NCBI RefSeq assembly: GCF_900177295.1
Contig: NZ_FWZX01000001.1
Span: 496,001 to 560,000, forward strand
From: Tistlia consotensis USBA 355
GTDB taxonomy: Bacteria; Pseudomonadota; Alphaproteobacteria; Kiloniellales; DSM-21159
Direction of reading: 5' to 3'
Length of the DNA: 64,000 bases
Shown: positions 63,964-64,000 of the stretch, one piece after another
How positions within the stretch are numbered: position 1 is the first letter of the stretch
Layout of the letters: each line of letters begins with the position of its first letter
The notes under the pieces: generated by a model
The model's input: the letters and a program-made list of their open reading frames with translations, nothing else
Told to the model about the DNA's origin: nothing
Databases searched by the model: none
Program-made: the position numbers and the translations under genes

Positions 63964-64000
63964 CGAGTCGTCTCCGGAACGATTTTCAGGGTGACAGAGG

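Overview
The window is a high-GC chromosomal segment (by eye around 70% G+C or above) from an alphaproteobacterium, most likely a Rhodospirillales/Rhodovibrionales-type lineage. Three things support this: the rpmH-rnpA-yidD-yidC-ysxC-argB order, the aroA-cmk-rpsA-ihfB-lapA order, and a TIGR02300-type acidic zinc-ribbon protein beside tRNA-Ala(GGC). No rRNA, CRISPR, prophage or insertion sequence was seen. Coding density is high, with many ATGA/GTGA overlaps. GTG starts are common and TTG starts rare. Almost every long open frame opposite a gene is a high-GC shadow.

Layout. 0-5.7 kb (minus strand): ribosomal protein L34, RNase P protein, membrane insertases YidD/YidC, GTPase YsxC, an unrecognised gene and ArgB, behind a near-consensus promoter. 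5.7-16.8 kb: a MerA-like disulfide oxidoreductase; an alpha/beta hydrolase divergent from a TetR-led operon (crotonase, acyl-CoA ligase, two MaoC proteins, branched-chain-type ABC importer) that looks like import and CoA-dependent breakdown of an organic acid. 16.8-21 kb: sensor kinase, small membrane protein, chemoreceptor, palindromic repeat block. 21-28.5 kb: a GntR-controlled operon with glyoxylate-type aminotransferase, TRAP transporter, crotonase, CoA-transferase and GlcG/HbpS-like protein. 28.5-29 kb: a DUF559 nuclease-like gene between two inverted 53-bp repeats with compensatory changes. 29-34.4 kb: rRNA methyltransferase, MFS exporter, unknown membrane protein, ABC-2 exporter. 34.4-39.6 kb: cobalamin nucleotide-loop genes (cobT, cobS, cobC-like) and a degenerate CobD-like protein, mixed with SYLF and MgtC proteins. 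39.6-47.5 kb: TPR-sulfotransferase, ornithine-cyclodeaminase-like protein, lapA-ihfB-rpsA-cmk-aroA. 47.7-48.3 kb: TIGR02300 gene, tRNA-Ala and terminator.

48.3-59.7 kb is the most coherent accessory region: a cyclic-amide (hydantoin/dihydropyrimidine-type) utilisation locus. It holds a hydantoinase, a hydantoin-racemase-type enzyme, a PotABCD-type importer, an amidohydrolase, an N-carbamoyl-D-amino-acid amidohydrolase with an intact Glu-Lys-Cys triad, two DUF1028 proteins and a LysR regulator. Two sites with identical arms (ATAA-N7-TTAT), one next to lysR and one before the importer operon, suggest one regulon. 59.7-64 kb: flavodoxin-like protein, DUF1993 protein, TetR regulator with palindromic operator, DMT exporter, glutathione S-transferase and an LprI-MliC-like secreted protein.

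The two best candidates for something undescribed are the DUF559 gene with its covarying inverted repeats (28469-28945) and the cyclic-amide locus with its paired DUF1028 proteins.
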